DNA from: Corylus avellana
Taxonomy: Eukaryota; Streptophyta; Magnoliopsida; Fagales; Betulaceae
Assembly (NCBI RefSeq): GCF_901000735.1
Contig: NC_081547.1
Span: 24,668,046-24,732,045, forward strand
DNA: 64,000 nucleotides
Reading direction: 5' to 3'
Below the pieces are notes generated by a model. It was not told the DNA's origin, did not search any database, and saw only the letters and a list, made by a program, of their open reading frames with translations. The position numbers and the translations under genes are program-made. Shown one piece after another: positions 22,257 through 34,400 of this stretch (its first letter is position 1; each line of letters begins with the position of its first letter).

Positions 22257-23390
22257 GGGTTAAATACTTCTTAGGATTTCATTGCTTTATTTTTTTTCCT
22301 TTTAGGCTTTGATTTTTATTACAGGAGGTCCATGTGGTTTTGATAATAGATAAAACTAGTCCTTCTGTTAGTTGACTTAACAAAAATCCACGTGGACCAA
22401 TCAAATGTTGACACGTAGTACTTACTTTTTTTTTTTTTTTTTTAAAAAAAAATATGTATTAAAATAAAAAANNNNNNNNNNNNNNNNNNNNNNNNNNNNN
22501 NNNNNNNNNNNNNNNNNNNNNNNNNNNNNNNNNNNNNNNNNNNNNNNNNNNNNNNNNNNNNNNNNNNNNNNNNNNNNNNNNNNNNNNNNNNNNNNNNNNN
22601 NNNNNNNNNNNNNNNNNNNNNNNNNNNNNNNNNNNNNNNNNNNNNNNNNNNNNNNNNNNNNNNNNNNNNNNNNNNNNNNNNNNNNNNNNNNNNNNNNNNN
22701 NNNNNNNNNNNNNNNNNNNNNNNNNNNNNNNNNNNNNNNNNNNNNNNNNNNNNNNNNNNNNNNNNNNNNNNNNNNNNNNNNNNNNNNNNNNNNNNNNNNN
22801 NNNNNNNNNNNNNNNNNNNNNNNNNNNNNNNNNNNNNNNNNNNNNNNNNNNNNNNNNNNNNNNNNNNNNNNNNNNATATATATATATATAAAAGAAAAAA
22901 GAAAAGAAAAAAATTGGGGGTGGCTCCAATTTTTTTTCTTTTCTTTTTTCTTTTTTCTTTTTTTAAAAAAAGACATTTTTTTTAAAAAATTTAAAAAAAT
23001 TAAAAAAAAAATTAAATATGTGCCACGTGTCAACATCTGATTGGTCCACGTGTCAGTCCTAACGGTCAACTAACGGATGGACTAACTTGGTCCTTTATCA
23101 AAACCTCAGGGGGGTCCTGTGATAAAAATGAAACCCCAGGGGGGTAAAAATAAAGGTACCAAACCCCAGAGAGTATTTGGTATTTAACCCTTAAAAAAAA
23201 TTTAAATATGTGCCGCGTGTCAACATTTGATTGGTCCACGAAGATTTCTGTTAAGTCAATTAACAGTCAACTGATAGAGGATTAGTTTGGTCTTTTATCA
23301 AAACCACATGGACCTCATATGATAAAAATCAAACTCTAAGAGAAAAAAAATAAAGCAACAAAACTCGAGGGGGTATTTAGTATTTAACCC
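22257..23390. mobile_element. GGGTTAAATAC-ended foldback elements, nested or duplicated right arm, with an internal gap
   Basis: The left end GGGTTAAATAC at 22257 begins an arm with CCATGTGGTTTTGAT, GTTAGTTGACTTAAC and CACGTGGACCAATCAAATGTTGACACG. The reverse complement of this arm occurs twice on the right: 23010-23190 (ending TATTTAACCC) and 23200-23390 (ending TATTTAACCC). So one left arm faces two right arms, which suggests a nested copy or an arm duplication. The centre is a 404-N gap (22472-22875) beside a trace of the GGGGGTGGCTCC core. No transposase is visible. Confidence 0.7.
22472..22875. other. Assembly gap, 404 N
   Basis: This run of N lies in the centre of a foldback element. 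Its odd length suggests an estimated gap size. ORFs drawn across it are meaningless. Confidence 1.
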
Positions 23391-24410
23391 TAAAAAATAA
23401 TTAAATTTCATGGTTCGTATTTTACAAATTTAATTAGGTATATATATTATTATGTTATTTGAAATTTTAAATGATATATAAAACTTTTTTGGAAAATGAG
23501 AAACCTATGAGCGCGTTTTTGAGAATAACCAGATCTTTCGAAAAATGAGAAGCCTACGAGCCCGTTTCCAAGAGTAACCAGATCTTTCGGAAAGTGAGAT
23601 ATATTATTAAAACTACGGGTTTTCTCATTACCGTTAAAAAACAAACAAAATCTTGACGATAAAATCATAAAATAAATCATATTTTTCTGAGTTTCTAAAG
23701 AATATGGGACTTATACTTATTGGATCAAGCTGCTTTCATTTTGTAGCCCAAATAAAAAGCTAAAATTTCTAAAGATGATTGTCTTTTTACGTGAAGCCCC
23801 AGCTAGCCCGATTACGTCTAATAGCCAATGTCTAGAAGGCGCACCGAATCATTGGGCTCTAGCTCATAGCTACTCCAAAAGTTCATCACTACTCAAAGAT
23901 GTGTGCTTTTTTAAAAACTGTTTTCGAAAAGTTTGCTAAATGCTTTTTTTAGGAAAAAAAAAAAAAAAACTGTTTTTATTTCCAAAAACAAAATCAGAAA
24001 CAGGCTTTGTCAAAAAAAGCTATTATTACTATCGGCTTTGCCTGCTTGGTCCATTGGATTAGAGATATATTATTATTAAATTTTGATTTAATAATAATTT
24101 TAAAATTTATATTAATTTTAGAATAAAAATAGGGTATCTACTATGTAGCATTAGTTTTTGACTTTATGATCTCAATGGCTAAAAAATAAATTTTCTCTTT
24201 TTTCTTGGCATTTTTAAGGCCTGTTTGAGATTGCGTTTGAAAAATAGAATTTTTAAGTCAAAAAACATTTTTTTGGCAAAAGTTTCATTTTTAAGCTTTT
24301 ACCAAAATTGTGTTTTGGTCATTTTTAGGTTTTTTGGAATGTGAACCTTTAAAAGTGCTTTTAATTTTTTTACCAATTGAGTTCTTTTTTCTTCAAACGA
24401 ATTTTTTGAG
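23391..24410. other. Intergenic DNA with a tandemly repeated motif and a truncated MITE
   Basis: Near 23500-23600 a unit (GAGCGCGTTTTTGAGAATAACCAGATCTTTCG and a variant) occurs twice. From 24218 a repeat starting GGCCTGTTTGAGATTGCGTTTGA matches the MITE in the dioxygenase intron at 37439 and is cut by the gap at 24411. No gene is seen. Confidence 0.5.
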
Positions 24411-24510
24411 NNNNNNNNNNNNNNNNNNNNNNNNNNNNNNNNNNNNNNNNNNNNNNNNNNNNNNNNNNNNNNNNNNNNNNNNNNNNNNNNNNNNNNNNNN
24501 NNNNNNNNNN
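24411..24510. other. Assembly gap, 100 N (unknown size)
   Basis: Exactly 100 N, the usual placeholder for an unsized gap. It lies 1.46 kb upstream of reductase A and could hide that gene's missing first exon. Confidence 1.
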
Positions 24511-25967
24511 AACTAGTAACTTTCGCTTTATAAGGCGTGGTCTCCAGTCGATTGAAGTATCCCTTGAAAATTGGACACTTCCATATTTCTATTAATGATT
24601 AAATGTCTAGGTAGGATTTGATATAGGTGTCTTAAAGAAATTATAGGAGATTTTTTTATAGCTTCTTTAACGGGTTAGATTTAATTTTACGTACTCTCTC
24701 TTTTTCAGAGAATCTTATAATTAAATCTGAACCATGAAAAAACTAAAGAAAATCTCTCGTAACTTTTTTTAAAAACACTTGAGCCAAATCCGTCTAATAA
24801 TATACATCAATTATTTGAAATGGAGAGGATCCGTTCCTTTTTTAACCTTTCATTCATTCATTAATTTAATGAATTATAATTAATTCATAAAGCATTTTGC
24901 TTTATGCATGAGTTTCTTCTTCCTCCTCCAAAATATAAATTTTTTAATTCTTATAACTTTTCAATGATAAGATGATGGAAATTATTTTGAAACTGTTATG
25001 AAGTCTTTTTAATTGAAATATTAAGGAATAAATAAAATCTGATTTTTTTTTTCTATCCATATTATACTAGGTAGCATTAACATGATTATCTATATATAAT
25101 AATAATAAAAGATAAATCATATACAATTTTTTTAGTGGCCCCTAAAAAGAAACCCTCCTTCAATTCATAGATCTATTTTCATTCTTTTTATATACAATCA
25201 TTGCCAAGTTGTCAAGTCGGCACCTAACTAATGCGTGCCTCTCCAACAACACTCCTTTTCGAGTCCTAAATGCACAAACCGACCAAATGCATAGCGGCAA
25301 CAAATAAATAAACAAACAAACAGTCAACCAACCAAACAAACAAACAGTTGTCTGGATGTCGTTTTAGATTGTTAAAAATTGGAATAATAAATATTAGAGA
25401 AGTTTTATGAAGCTTACTTGTTCTAACATATTGGGCCGTCTACCTACCTAGGATAGATGGATCCTATGCAAATTCTCTTATATTTATTGCCCAACAAATT
25501 ATCAGAACTCCAATTCTGTCCGTAACAAAAATAATAAACATAATAGCTACACAACCAAATTAATGGTCCCTAAAGTATATGTACTCATAATTAGTAAGTG
25601 AAAATTGACAAAAAGTGGTCCAACTTGATAGGAATAAGATCCTCTTTTTATCACAATCTAAATTTTATATATTTTATTGTATCTAACTATACGAGTACAT
25701 GGTACCACGCTATTTAATTTTTTTTTAATGATATGACAACTTATTCACTATGTGACAATATATACACAATTAATTAATCTTTGAAATCTAATCTAGACCA
25801 TGACATGCTTATCTTCATTTCACTTGAAGGGTAGTCAAATCTATAGCCATGCCAATATATGATTCGTCAAAATTATTGAGTATAGAGTGAAAAACAATTA
25901 AAAAAACACATAAAAATGAGTGATTAATATATGTATACGTATAATTGACATTTCAAACTGTGACAAG

Positions 25968-27784
25968 AATGCAAGAAGGACATCAGCTACCTCACAAATC
26001 TACCATTGGCATCAAAAAAGCTCCAAATTTTCCATGCCGATCTCAACCAACCCGACAGCTTCGACACGGCCATCGAAGGGTGCGTCGGAGTCTTTCACCT
26101 CGCCCATCCCATGGATGACGATGGCGGCAAAGAACGGGAGGAAACTGTGACCGAACGGGCCATGGAAGGAATGATGGGGATCTTAAAGGCATGCCTGAAA
26201 TCAACGACAGTGAAACGAGTTATTTACACGTCGAGTGCAGCCACAATATTGTTCAACAACAAGGGTCAAAGTGTAACAGATGAAAATACGTGGAGCGACC
26301 TTGATATTTGTAGAAATAGCAAGCTTGTAAATCCTTCTTACTTGGTTTCCAAGATCATGACAGAGAGGCTTGCCCTAGAGTTTGCAGAAGAAAATGGATT
26401 GGATCTTGTGACATTGGTTCTTCCCGTGGTTGTTGGACCCTTCATTTGTCCAACTATGCCATCCTCAGTGTCCATAGCACTGGCTATGATCTTGGGTACG
26501 TTCTCTCTCTCTCTATTTTCTTTTTAAAATTTCTTGGGTATGACGATGGTTATGTTCTATTTTCCAATGGTTTGTCATGTTCAATCTTATACCTTTTAGT
26601 TCTTTGAGATTTTGAGTATGGTTGACGATTCATGTTCGTGTTGAGTTTGAATTGTGTCGAGGACATGTGTATTATAAGAGTATTAGATATATAGGTGATG
26701 CCGGGCATAACTAATAATATTGTTCTAACAACGTATAATAGCATCAAAAACTAAGAATTGAAGATTGAAAAGAAAATTCAGGAAGAGAGAAAATAACAAA
26801 TAGGGAATAGAAAGTCTCTAATTGCCTCAAATAAGCAAATATAAAAATAACTCTGAAAGACTTAAATTTAATTGATAGTATAAACTGAATTGAAAAATAA
26901 CAAAGACTAGATACCTTTATATAGGTTAGACACCTCCTAAATTAACAAGGAAAAGCAAAAGCAAACCTAATTGGAAAATAAAAATAAATCATAATAGGAA
27001 AGGAAAAACCCAATTCTTATTAAAGAAAGAAAACTAAAACACACATGCATAATTAAAATAACAATTTTCTCAAATTTCTCCTGCATCAAAAGGTTAATAT
27101 AATCATACCCATTTAATAAAACAAGTCAGCTCTATTAATCCTAATTTACTAATTTCCTGTTGGGGTTTTTTGGTTGTGTAAAAAAATGTCATTTTTAAGT
27201 GTTGGGTGTCAGATTTGAAGACATGGATATAAGACAATATATGTCAATGGGTTTGTGAGTTGTATAAAAAATTGTTAGCCCTAATTTTGAGATAATAGAT
27301 AACCATAACTAAAGATAATTTAGAAACATGCAGGTGAGCAAGACCTATATGCATATCTTATTTACTCCTATATGGTGCACATAGAGGATGTTGCCAATGC
27401 ACTTATCTTCCTTCTTGAGTGTCCTAATGCTAAAGGGAGATACATCTGCTCATCAGCCGAAATAACGATTCAACAAATGCATGAATTTCTTTCTTCAAGA
27501 TACCAGGAATTTCAAATGCCAAAGATTGAGTGAGTTATATATATATATATATATATATTCTCCCATTTAATTTCTTCAAAAATTCATATTAATTTCAGTT
27601 TCTGACTCAATAAATATCAAATTTTATTGTTTCATGGGACAGCCAATTCAAAGGGTTTGCAAGTTACAGGTTCTCAGGCCTCTCATCGATGAAGCTCTTG
27701 GAGAGTGGGTTCGAGTTTAAGTACGGTGTTGATGAGATGTTTGATGGAGCAATCCAATGCTGCAAAGAAAAGGGCTTTCTTTAG
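25968..27784 (+). CDS. Vestitone reductase/DFR-like reductase A, exons 2-4 only (exon 1 not found)
   Basis: Exons are 25968-26495, 27334-27529 and 27643-27784, matching exons 2-4 of reductase B in phase and in length (528, 196, 142 nt; B has 534, 196, 142). The frame is open from ECKKDISYLTNLP to CCKEKGFL-stop. It keeps the catalytic serine (YTSS) and the Y-x3-K pair (YLVSK) of extended short-chain dehydrogenases. The family (PF01370) reduces flavonoid or phenylpropanoid carbonyls with NADPH. The first exon, which carries the glycine-rich nucleotide-binding loop, is absent from the 1457 bp between the gap and exon 2, whereas introns 1 of B and C are 321 and 228 bp. The gene is therefore either 5'-truncated or continues into the gap. 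An in-frame Met at 26006 would give a protein without the cofactor site. Confidence 0.85.
27536..27559. repeat. (TA)n microsatellite in reductase A intron 3
   Basis: About 11 TA units directly after the GTGAGT donor. Reductase B has an AT-rich tract at the same place, so it may have grown from a shared seed. Confidence 0.85.
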
Positions 27785-28141
27785 TTCGTGCATGCATGGT
27801 TGGCATAAGTTCTCACGTAAATTATATATATCATAATTACAGTTGAGGACAAACCGTTGTTTTCACTCACGTTCCAATGTACAGTACTGTACTTCCATTT
27901 GTAATTAAAAAGAACAATATGGCCTGCTATTAATCTATTGTATATATATAAATTTTCTAATTAAATAGGGGAAAAGGGGCTATAGGGAAGAATCTTTACT
28001 ACTCTTGGTCCGAATGAAAGAGAGAATGAGAAATCATATGGAAATGCTTCAAAAAACAAGGTTGAAAGCGGCCCATTTAGCCAAAGCATGTGCACGTACA
28101 ATCTATTGTATTTTGGAATAAGAAGTTAGATGAATATGTGT

Positions 28142-28144
<3 letters not shown>

Positions 28145-28172
<28 letters not shown>
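28145..28172. repeat. (TA)n microsatellite
   Basis: About 14 TA units in intergenic DNA, 360 bp after the reductase A stop codon. Confidence 0.9.
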
Positions 28173-28176
<4 letters not shown>

Positions 28177-28825
28177 AAGTCATGTACGTCATACTCCCTC
28201 AATTACTACCACCCAATTGCTAATATCCTTTCAAACTACAAAAAATTATCAATGTCTCCCAGTCACAAAAATACGTACCCTTAATAAAATAAAATAAAAA
28301 ATTCAAAAAAGAAAACTAAAACTATTTAAAAAAAAAAAATTGTCTTATTAAATTTTGTTTCTTTTGTTTTTTTTATTGGAGTATTTTTGTATTACTGTGA
28401 AAAAAAAATTATAGTCATTTGTGTTTTTTTGTTGGCCTTGGGAAGACATTAATGTCAATTGGGTGGTATAGGGCATCGTACAAGACCAACAGTAGCGGAG
28501 CAGTGGAGGGGAGGAATGGAGCGTCACACATGGTGTAGGGCTGTCCGCATGTGTGAGATACACATGCACTAGCGAGTAAGATCTACTTGCAAGTGCGTGT
28601 GGGACACGCGCCAGCGCGTATTGGCCTTACGGAGACGAGGCTGGTATTAACAGAAAGCAAAGAGACCTAGTAGCATGGTGGAGTGGGGCACGTGTAAGGA
28701 TGAACCTCTTGAAGTTAATTGATATCGTTTTGAAAAAACCAAATCTAAAAACTTCAAAAAAAAAAATAAAAATGATTGAGGGATCCGACAAGGCTGAATC
28801 ATGAAAAAAAAAAAAAATGTAAAAT

Positions 28826-29085
28826 GAAATTAGGAGCGAAGAGGAGAAGAGGGTAGAGGAAGAGACAAACTCTTAGAATAGATTGCCAAATTAAAGGCGA
28901 TAGATAGAGCCTCAAAGGTGGCGGGTTGAGCCTCAAAAGAGGCGGAAAGCTTAAAAAGGGAGGGGAAAAGAGGAAGAGGGGAGTAGAAAGGGAAGAAGGG
29001 GAGGAGGGAGGCAAAGAAAAGTTTCCCTCCTCCCATGGCAGCAACGTTGAAGGGCTCCTTGGTCTCTTAAGAGGAAAAGAGGGTG
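28826..29085. repeat. Purine-rich tract
   Basis: About 250 bp with a strong A+G bias on the plus strand, densest at 28940-29015 (GAGGGGAGTAGAAAGGGAAG). The two ORFs on the opposite strand are low-complexity S/P/L strings and look like by-products. Such tracts can form triplex DNA or come from retroelement ends, but I cannot assign a source. Confidence 0.6.
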
Positions 29086-29315
29086 TGGGGGACACCATTT
29101 AATTATTTTGTGTTGACTGTTTCAATTGGTTGACGTGTGCGATTTTAGTGCCATGGATTTTCATGAGTCATCAATTTCCTTTGATCTGGGCACTTATCGT
29201 AAGGAAAAAAAAAAAAAAAAACTCCTTTTATATGCCTTATAGGATTTTCCAGTTTCACCATCTTATTATCTGTTGTCTCCTTCTATATGTCAATCATGTG
29301 TAGCTTGATCTAGCT

Positions 29316-29390
29316 AGCTCCCGTGTGCCATCAATGCAGCATTTGCTGCCCTTGTAGATGCTGAAGTTCCTCTAAAGCATCTTGCTGCTA
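29316..29390 (+). pseudogene. Fragment resembling exosome subunit RRP46 (RNase PH family)
   Basis: A short frame reads PCAINAAFAALVDAEVPLKH followed by LAA. It is very close to the conserved PCAINAACAALVDAGIPMKH segment of plant RRP46, as I remember it. There are no flanking RRP46 exons, and the frame runs into unrelated sequence. It looks like a lone captured or decayed exon of about 70 bp. Confidence 0.55.
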
Positions 29391-30359
29391 ATAAAGAATT
29401 CTGGTTATCTTTCATGTTTCTCTATATACTTTGAACCTAGACATGCATGGTTTTCTCATACGACATGGGATCGATGTGGACTTAACTTATGAAGATATGG
29501 TTAATAACATGAATTAAGGAGAATATTAGATTTAAATTAAATTAAATTATTAATGGTGATTTAACAGTAAACCTACCGCTAGCAATGTCGTCTTTGAGGC
29601 TTGCAAGGCAAAAATTCCCTTGAATTGCAAGCGAATTTTTGAGATTTCATGTTAGTTTTGTCTTTTTTTTTTTCCTTTTTTGTTTATAATTTTGAGATTC
29701 TTTTGGGTGTTATCCAATTAAAAATTGATTTATTATATATAGTAGAAGATTGAAAAAATATATAAACTACGTACGATAATCAATATTATTTATTGCCTTG
29801 GCTGCATCTCTTTGTATATATCGTATCGCCTATATACCAAGCTCTCAATGCAGCCAAAAAAAAAAACGAGGTTTTCACCAACCGGCCGGCACAAATGTCT
29901 GGAACTGGAAGCATTTCACGAGCAAAGATTCCTTTGTGGAATATACCAAACCTTCGTCTTCTTGTATAACATGTTTGGCTGCATTGAGAGATCGAGTTGA
30001 GGAAAATGAATGGGAACAAATCAAGTAAGTACTACACGTGTATGTCAGCTTGAAAAACTTATTTCCTTTACGTACTATATATGTTATATATGAATATATA
30101 AATTTAATTGAATTTGATGCAAGTTTTGATCATTTTTAATGAATTTTCAGATGTTCCACTTTCAATTGGAATTTCTGTAATTTTTACATCGTAATTCAAA
30201 TATAATACGCCTCAAAAATTGAAAAGATAAATTTCATTCTCTCTTTTTTTTTTTTTTTTTTACCAATTATAGGCTTATAGCCTAGCTATCTAGTGGTACT
30301 TGTAAAAGTAGAGCTAGGCTCATGGCTTGGGTTTACGTTTTTAGTAAAAAGTTTTTTAT

Positions 30360-30615
30360 ATAGGAGTGTTGGGTTTGGATCGTATTGAAGTATAAGAAAA
30401 AAATTATATATATAGGTAAACTATGACTAGATTTATTTAATTAAATAGGTTAGACCCATTAATCTTAATCTATCAATTTTGTGTTTGACATATCGAGTTC
30501 GAGTTGTATCGAGTTATAAGTATATATAATAAGATTATATAGGTGATTAACTTTAACTCGACTCATTTAATTAGACAGGCTAACCTCTTCAATTCTAACC
30601 TACTAATTTTCATGT
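30360..30615. repeat. Dispersed repeat, two tandem diverged units
   Basis: Two units of about 110-120 bp share GAGTT/GGATCGTATCGA, TATATATAGGT, then ACT-GACT-ATTTAATTA and (T)AACC-ATTC/TTAATCTA. They relate to the repeats at 3600-3870 and 27200-27290. Confidence 0.5.
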
Positions 30616-30856
30616 AAAAATTTGTCATCCCTAGATTTGTAAGAAGAGTTATTTTTAGATATTTTTAACTTTTTTTTTTCTTTGAAACAAAAAGCTACTT
30701 TATAGAAAATTATGATGTGCCTGGCGAATGTGAAAATCTATTTTTAAACATCCCAAAATTATGTAGATATATAATCCTTATGTACTATTTTCACATTAAA
30801 ATTCAAATGTAATATACCTTTAAAATTGAAAAGATAAATTATAGCTAGTGGCAACG

Positions 30857-31145
30857 CACTACAAAAAAACCAATTTTTCTTGATTGGAATTTATTAACGT
30901 GTCAAGCCCCTTCACACGTCACTAAAGTTTATTGACGTGTGTCTAACGTTGAAAATAATTAAGGATGTCACTAATAAGAATTTTTTAATGTGTGACTGTC
31001 TGCCACGTCATTAGTTAGTGACGTGGCAAATAGTGACACATCAAAATTATTTTTTTTTGGACGTGTCATTATGTATTGATGTGTCATTTGCTGTCTGCCA
31101 CGGTATTTGTGCATGGGAAATGTTCTTTTATTATTTGTTAAAAAA
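30857..31145. mobile_element. CACTA-type transposon remnant
   Basis: The sequence begins CACTACAAAAAAACC, the usual terminus of plant CACTA (CMC/EnSpm) elements. It is followed by repeated subterminal motifs in both orientations (GACGTGT, ACACGTCA, TGACGTGGCA, GACGTGTCA). No transposase is present. It lies about 330 bp upstream of the dioxygenase start codon, so it may overlap that promoter. Confidence 0.55.
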
Positions 31146-31473
31146 AAAAAAATCGTTACGTACATTATTTTGTTTTTTTGTTTTTGGATTATACGGACAT
31201 TATTTTGGTATTTAGCTATAAAATAATCCGCCCACTTGCTATATCTTGATATCTTTTATTTATATAAAACAACCACTTGGTACATTATTTTGATATCTTT
31301 TTATATATAAGTTTAATTTGTCATCTCTCATGTGGCAATTTATAAAGTTGTCCAAATATATATGTTAACTGAGTTTGAGGGGAATATATGTTTATATATA
31401 TATATATATAGTTGTAAGATGTCAATAGACTTTGAAACGGTACTGATCGAGGCATCGGAGTCGGATCGAGGAG

Positions 31474-34400
31474 ATGATGACAACCACATCTACGGCATTT
31501 CAAGTGATCAATTGCAACATTGACAGAAGCCCCTCCCTCTCTCGCAATTTTCATCACTTCAAGACCTCACTTTCTTCTTCTTTCAAGGTCTCTCTCTTTT
31601 CATTTTTTCTTTTAATTTAATTTGTTGAGTAATATTCCTAAATATATACCACATAAACATCCTATAAATATTCTACTAAGCTGGCTAACGTAGTAGGGTT
31701 TAGTAGTCCTTAGATCAACCCCTTATTTAAAAACAAAAAAATAAAATAAAACAAATTCTAATTGCTAGTAGATCTTGCCACATCAACTTTGTGGGATATT
31801 TGTGGGATCGATGTTTTGTAATGTATAGATCATTACTCGAGTTTGTTATATGATCAGTAATACTAAAAACTATATTTTTATTCCAAAATTATCCCATATG
31901 AATATTGTTGTTGCAGTCTCAACCTACCTTGCAATCTCAAAGGTTTGTTGTGACTCTCAGGTTATAATTATAAATATATAATTAGTACAGAGTTATCCTT
32001 TAATTTATTTAATTTTTATATATGAGCAGACAATGGTGAGAGAATTGCGACAAATTCCGATGCAAATAGATGCTTTAAGAAGCATCAAGAACGCTTATGT
32101 GAAAATATTGGACGCCTTTGTTGATTCGGTGTTCGAGTTTGCTGACCGGCCGTTGCTCCCATCTCACGTACGTACCAACAATAATTCCCATGCATGCAGA
32201 CATACGTAATTAAGCTTAATTATCAAATATGCATGCAAATCCTTAATTTTGTCGAATGAATTACTTGCATGCAGACTAACTTCGCTCCTGTAGATGAGTT
32301 GGAAGAAGCCCTTCTGATAACTGACATTGAAGGAAACATTCCCGACAACTTCCAAGAAGGTGTCTATATCAGAAATGGTCCGTACTTGATCTTTCATAAA
32401 TTGATTCTTAATTACCCCCCCCCAAAAAAAAAAAAAAGAAGCTCATTTAATTTCAAAGACAACTCAAGAGAACAAATACCAGGAATCTTTCTGCTCAGAC
32501 AAGAAATACTAGGAATCTTTGTTAGTGTTGTTTGAATATGTTAAAAGATACTCAACGACAAAAAAAAGTATCTTTTAAAATATTTAAGGAATCTTTATTA
32601 TTATCTTTGATTGCAAAATGTATTCAGCCAGCAAACTGCAATGAAAACAAGCTGCAAAGAACACAAGTTAAGGATAAACTATTATATTTATAAACTAGCA
32701 TTAATGGATTATATGAGCCGGTCTGCTAGAACCTTGTTCAAGGGGAATCCTATTTGCCTCTTCTTTAAGGAACTCGAAAGGAAAAGTGAATATAAGTATA
32801 TTGGAATTTGGAAGGACTCTTCCCATAGGGTGAAAATCTATGAGGTAAACAAAGAGAAACATTGCAAGAGAATGAAAAGTGAATTTGTAATCTTACCCCT
32901 TGCCTATTTATAGATAGGCCAGGCATGCACCTCTTCATGAAGATTTGCACCGTTTCCTTTTTAACATCTATGGAAGTTATCATATTCCACATAGATAATA
33001 AGGTGTGGGGAATAACCATACTTTTTATGGTGTGATCGGTTAAAGAAATGATTAAGTGATTAAATTTATCTCTTATTATCATTTTAAGCTTTTGGGATAA
33101 TTGGTAATTTAACATGGTATCAGAATCAAAACTCTTGAGATCAAACATTGACTCCGTTAAATCACCCCCCATTTAAATTAAATATTCCATGTGTTGGGCT
33201 TCACCTATTAAAATGGAGTTTAAACCCACATGTGAGGATGAGTGTTAGTAATGATTAAGTGATTAAATTTGCTTAAGATTTTGGGTCAAATGGTTAAATC
33301 ACCAGTTATCTCAAAAGTTTAAGTTAATAGAAAGAGATAAATTTAATCATTTAATTATTACTTTAACATGATAATCTCTTAACACGTGATCATCTCCTAC
33401 TTGATAATACTATAACATTAGGTGATAAACTTTATTGATCAAGTACCAATAATTCTTCCATGCCAATTACTCTCACTTTTGATCTCTCACAAACAGCGTC
33501 AGATCGTGAGTAGCTCATATGTGTGCGCACTTTGTTACTACTTTATATGACTATACCTTTTATCATATGCTTTCCTAACGAGAGCATACTAGAGGTGACT
33601 TTATTTTGTTATATTTCAACCAAATGACATCAATTTTTATGGTTGGAAACATGCTCAACATTCATATCATAATTGACTACTTCTTCATGAAGAATTGCAC
33701 CAATATTGCCCTTTTAACCTCCATGAAAACTATCACCTTAACAAGATGTGGGAATGACCGCACTTGGTATATGGTGTGATCATCTCTTACCACATCATCA
33801 CTTATCGTTGAACGATCATCATAACAATAAGTACGGAGTTTATAATATTTTTGGACTGGCGAGTGAGTCACCAACTAAATTGTAAATAATGGTTGGTGGT
33901 CTGTGTGCATGATCTTTCACATTAAGGGCATAGACGAACATGATAAAGAATATAGCAGCCTTGTAAGAGCCAAAACTATCACTCATTAGTGTGTTAATTT
34001 ACTGTAATTGCAGGATCGAACCCCCTTTTTGGGGGACAAAAATCGACCAAGTCCATATTTGGAAGGTCAAGTTACATCTGGGTGGAAGGAGAAGGAATGC
34101 TTCATGCTTTGTATTTTACCAAAGAAGGTGATGGAAGCTGGAATGTTGTATACAATAACAGATATGTTCAAACCGAAACATTCAAACTAGAAAAGCAAAG
34201 AAATAAACCCTCTTTTCTCCCAGCCACAGAAGGCGATTCCCCTGCTATTTTGTCTGCTTATCTCCTGAATACGGTGAGCATGCATCTCAATTGAATAATG
34301 TTATCTTAAAATTATTAGTCTGCTTTTCTTTTTTTCTCTTTTAACATATGTGTTAGGTTGAAAAAATTGGCTTTATTCGGTGTTTCAAAACTAGTCATAT

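Noticed and set aside
22422..23069. Long ORFs across the N run
   Set aside because: They consist mostly of translated N and homopolymers.
29798..30028. Overlapping 60-77 aa ORFs on both strands
   Set aside because: No family recognised, no supporting exons, and both strands are open by chance. It could be a decayed exon, but nothing supports it.
31917..31960. Extra exon in the carotenoid dioxygenase between exons 1 and 2
   Set aside because: It has good splice signals, but including it (26 or 44 nt) breaks the frame; direct joining 31587 to 32030 keeps the frame and the family sequence.
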